Position numbers and translations under genes: made by a program. A model generated the notes under the pieces. It searched no databases, had not been told where the DNA came from, and saw only the letters and a program-made list of their open reading frames with translations. A stretch of DNA of 16,379 nt from Acidobacteria bacterium 37-71-11. GTDB lineage: Bacteria > Acidobacteriota > Thermoanaerobaculia > Thermoanaerobaculales > Thermoanaerobaculaceae. The stretch lies in NCBI GenBank assembly GCA_002279285.1, contig NCBR01000080.1:1-16379 (forward strand), in the 5' to 3' direction. Positions 14,007-16,379 of the stretch are shown here, one piece after another; position 1 is the stretch's first letter, and each line of letters begins with the position of its first letter.

Positions 14007-14257
14007 GTCTGCGCCACCCAAGGTAGGCGACATGACGCGCGGCAGGAGAGCGTTGCCGCGGCGACACACGTTGGTGCACGGCCAGGTCGGGCTGGAAGCG
14101 GTGGGAGCGTCGCGATCGCGGTCACGGCGACGATCACGCTGGGGAACATCCCGGCAACCAGTAGGAGCCACGGAGCATTCGTGAGCCAGCGCACAATCGG
14201 AGATGACGTGTCGTCCTGAGAGGGCCATTCCTGTGATCGTTTCTGGTCTTTCCTCAT
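14003..14257 (-). CDS. Candidate small membrane protein ahead of the kinase
   Basis: This 84-aa ORF has a hydrophilic start (MRKDQKRSQEWPSQDD), then one strong helix (WLLLVAGMFPSVIVAVTAIATLPPLP), then a Cys/Arg-containing tail that looks less protein-like. A ribosome site (GGAAGGA, 14266-14272) lies 8 nt before its ATG, and its stop overlaps the kinase start (ATGA), both good signs of a real gene. The kinase has a very small external loop, so a small membrane partner for sensing is conceivable. Alternatively it is a decayed or frameshifted N-terminal piece of the kinase. No family is recognised. Confidence 0.5.
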   Translation of the reverse strand: MRKDQKRSQEWPSQDDTSSPIVRWLTNAPWLLLVAGMFPSVIVAVTAIATLPPLPARPGRAPTCVAAATLSCRASCRLPWVAQT

Positions 14258-14315
14258 GCTTGCATTCCTTCCATTCCTGTCGGTTGCGTTCCGACCTCAA
14301 CCAAACGACTCCTCG

Positions 14316-16379
14316 CTAGAGCCTCACCCGACGCAGGCGTAGCGCATTGCCCACGACGGATACCGACGAGAAGCTCATCGCGGCCGCAGCGATCATCGGG
14401 GAGAGCAGAAGGCCGAAGACCGGGTAGAGCACGCCTGCCGCGACCGGCACCCCCAGCGAGTTGTAGACGAAGGCGAAGAACAGGTTCTGCTTGATGTTGC
14501 GCATGGTGGCGCGCGACAGGACGCGGGCGCGCACGATGCCGGAGAGATCGCCCTTCACGAGCGTGACCCCAGCGCTCTGCATCGCGACGTCGGTGCCCGT
14601 GCCCATCGCAACACCCACATGGGCCTGCGCCAAGGCGGGCGCGTCGTTGATCCCGTCGCCGGCCATGGCCACTATTCGGCCTTGATTCTGAAAGCGCTTG
14701 ACCACCTCGGCCTTCTGGTCCGGAAGCACCTCGGCCACCACCTCGTCGATAGCGAGCTTGCGGGCCACAGCTTCGGCGGTCGTACGGCTATCACCGGTAA
14801 GCATGACGACTCGAATCTTCTCGTCGTGGAGACGCTGGATTGCCGCCGGAGTTGTCTCCTTGATGGGGTCGGCGACGCCGAGGAGTCCAGCGGCCTTTCC
14901 GTCCACCGCCACGAACATGACGGTCTGGCCGTCGGCGCGCAATGCTTCGGCTTTCTCGGCAAGACCGTCGAGAGAAACGCGAAGACCCTCGAGCAGTGCC
15001 GCGTTCCCCAGGCCAACTGTCTTGCCGTCGATCTTGCCCACCACGCCCTTGCCGGTGACCGACTGAAATTCAGTCGCGTCGGTCAGGGTCATGCCACGCT
15101 CTCCTGCGCCGGTCACGATTGCCGCGGCCAGCGGGTGCTCGCTGCCCCGCTCGAGGCTCGCGGCAAGGCGGAGCAGCTCGCCCTCGTCGGCGCCGGTCGC
15201 GGGCACGACGCTGACGAGTGTGGGCTTGCCCACGGTGAGCGTGCCGGTCTTGTCGACCACGAGGGTATCCACCTTGCGCATCACCTCAATCGCCTCCGCG
15301 TTCTTGAAGAGAACGCCGGCCGTCGCCCCTTTTCCGGCCGCCACCATGATCGACATGGGCGTGGCAAGCCCAAGTGCGCAGGGGCAGGCGATGATGAGAA
15401 CCGCGACCGCGTTGATGAGCGCGTACGCCATCGCGGGTTGCGGGCCCCAGAGTGCCCACACCACGAAGGTGACGGCGGCGGTGCCCACAACCCCCGGGAC
15501 GAAGTAGCCCGCCACCTGGTCGGCGAGCTTCTGGATCGGCGCCCGGCTGCGCTGTGCCTCGGCGACCATGCGGACGATTTGGGACAGCAGGGTGTCGGCT
15601 CCGACACGCTTTGCCTCGATCACGAGGGAGCCGGTACCGTTGATGGTCGCGCCGATGACCCGTTCGCCCTTGGCCTTCTCCACCGGGATCGGCTCGCCCG
15701 TGACCATGGCCTCGTCAACCGAGCTGGTCCCGTCGACGACCACGCCGTCCACAGGGACCTTTTCGCCGGGCCGGACGCGCAGGCGGTCGCCCACCTGCAC
15801 CTGGTCGAGGGGCACGTCCTCCTCGCTGCCGTCGGCGTTGAGCCGGCGCGCCGTCTTGGGGGCCAGTCCCAGCAACGCCTTGATGGCGGCGTTGGTCTGG
15901 CTGCGCGCCCCGAGCTCGAGCATCTGGCCAAGCAGCACCAGGGTGACGATGACGGCGGCGGCCTCGAAGTAAACGGCGACCTGACCGTGAACGTTGCGGA
16001 AGGAGGGTGGAAAGATGGCGGGGAACAGGGCGGCGATCAGGCTGTAGACGAAGGCGACCGCTACACCCAGAGCGATGAGGGTGAACATGTTGAGCTGCCA
16101 TGTCACAACTGAGCGCCAGCCGCGGACGAAGAACGGCCACCCCCCCCACAGCACGACGGGTGCAGCGATCACGAGCTGCACCATGGTCCACACGCGCGCC
16201 GGCGCCACACTCTCGAGGCGGATACCGGCGAACTCCGCCATGGCGATGGCGAGCACCGGGACGGTCAGCGTCAGGCTCACCCAGAACCGGCGGCGCATGT
16301 CGACGAGCTCTGGATTCTCCTCCTCGTTGAGCGCGACCGTGCGGGGCTCGAGCGCCATTCCGCAGATCGGGCAGCTCCC
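14316..16379 (-). CDS. copA: Cu+-exporting P1B-type ATPase, 5' end outside window
   Basis: 688 codons are visible and the gene continues past the window. The first visible residues, GSCPICGMALEP, are the end of the heavy-metal-binding Cys motif found at the N-terminus of one CopA branch, so the in-frame ATG at 16358 is internal. Counting from that Met: TGEP at 220-223, the metal-path CPC in IACPCALGLATP (325-327), the phosphorylated Asp in DKTGT (369-373), SEHP (406-409), and further on MLTGDSRTTAEAVA and GDGINDAPAL. The last helices carry YN and MSFSSVSVVGNALRL, the pair of signatures that marks Cu+ transport. It pumps Cu+ out of the cytoplasm. It leads an operon with the small ORF, kinase and receiver downstream (58 bp gap). 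Confidence 0.96.
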   Translation of the reverse strand, partial: GSCPICGMALEPRTVALNEEENPELVDMRRRFWVSLTLTVPVLAIAMAEFAGIRLESVAPARVWTMVQLVIAAPVVLWGGWPFFVRGWRSVVTWQLNMFTLIALGVAVAFVYSLIAALFPAIFPPSFRNVHGQVAVYFEAAAVIVTLVLLGQMLELGARSQTNAAIKALLGLAPKTARRLNADGSEEDVPLDQVQVGDRLRVRPGEKVPVDGVVVDGTSSVDEAMVTGEPIPVEKAKGERVIGATINGTGSLVIEAKRVGADTLLSQIVRMVAEAQRSRAPIQKLADQVAGYFVPGVVGTAAVTFVVWALWGPQPAMAYALINAVAVLIIACPCALGLATPMSIMVAAGKGATAGVLFKNAEAIEVMRKVDTLVVDKTGTLTVGKPTLVSVVPATGADEGELLRLAASLERGSEHPLAAAIVTGAGERGMTLTDATEFQSVTGKGVVGKIDGKTVGLGNAALLEGLRVSLDGLAEKAEALRADGQTVMFVAVDGKAAGLLGVADPIKETTPAAIQRLHDEKIRVVMLTGDSRTTAEAVARKLAIDEVVAEVLPDQKAEVVKRFQNQGRIVAMAGDGINDAPALAQAHVGVAMGTGTDVAMQSAGVTLVKGDLSGIVRARVLSRATMRNIKQNLFFAFVYNSLGVPVAAGVLYPVFGLLLSPMIAAAAMSFSSVSVVGNALRLRRVRL

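Noticed and set aside
14619..16112. 497-codon plus-strand open frame opposite the copper ATPase
   Set aside because: It is an antisense shadow of a GC-rich gene: His/Asp/Gly/Arg-heavy, no domain, no ribosome site, and the opposite strand carries every P-type ATPase motif.
1..16379. CRISPR arrays, tRNA or rRNA genes, intact insertion sequences
   Set aside because: No regularly spaced repeats, no cloverleaf or ribosomal RNA sequence, and no transposase with terminal repeats were seen on either strand.

Overview
This window comes from a high-GC bacterium with a Gram-negative envelope. It encodes several signal-peptide proteins, periplasmic c-type cytochromes and a cytochrome-tagged outer-membrane-barrel-like protein. 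I cannot name the taxon from the sequence. There is no rRNA, tRNA, CRISPR array or intact insertion sequence. The theme is metal(loid) handling, arsenic and copper, mixed with periplasmic redox and cytochrome genes.

Region 1 (1-3841) is an arsenic locus. On the minus strand run arsR, an ACR3 arsenite exporter, a PF03773-type (ArsP-like) permease in two overlapping ORFs, a secreted thioredoxin (CIPC) and the start of a CcdA/DsbD-type membrane protein cut by the window edge. A thioredoxin-type arsC lies divergently, 75 bp from arsR. The arsR promoter and an inverted repeat sit in that gap.

Region 2 (3842-6374) is on the minus strand. It holds a membrane-anchored protein with two YHS-like metal-site repeats, an ATGA-coupled pair of secreted proteins (one Met-rich, one unrecognised) followed by a perfect 12-bp stem hairpin, and a small His-containing periplasmic protein.

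Region 3 (6394-8127) holds a cytochrome c gene interrupted by a G8 homopolymer frameshift. Its start lies just past a decayed copper P-type ATPase remnant. About 0.8 kb follows with no recognisable gene.

Region 4 (8128-12023) is on the plus strand. A monohaem cytochrome c is coupled to a haem-motif/beta-barrel-like protein. Two very small genes follow (a YHS protein and a one-helix membrane peptide), then an AarF/UbiB-family atypical kinase. Base composition between about 7.3 and 10 kb looks less GC-rich than the flanks.

Region 5 (12356-16379) is a minus-strand operon. A Cu+-type P1B ATPase (5' end outside the window) is followed by a candidate small membrane ORF, a membrane histidine kinase and a single-domain response regulator. 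The last three ORFs overlap by 4 and 8 nt.

Working model (inference): the ars operon pairs arsenate reduction and As(III) or organo-As export with a periplasmic thiol-redox branch. The copA-kinase-receiver operon and the several YHS and Met-rich proteins point to copper sensing and trafficking. The cytochrome pair suggests electron transfer at the outer membrane.
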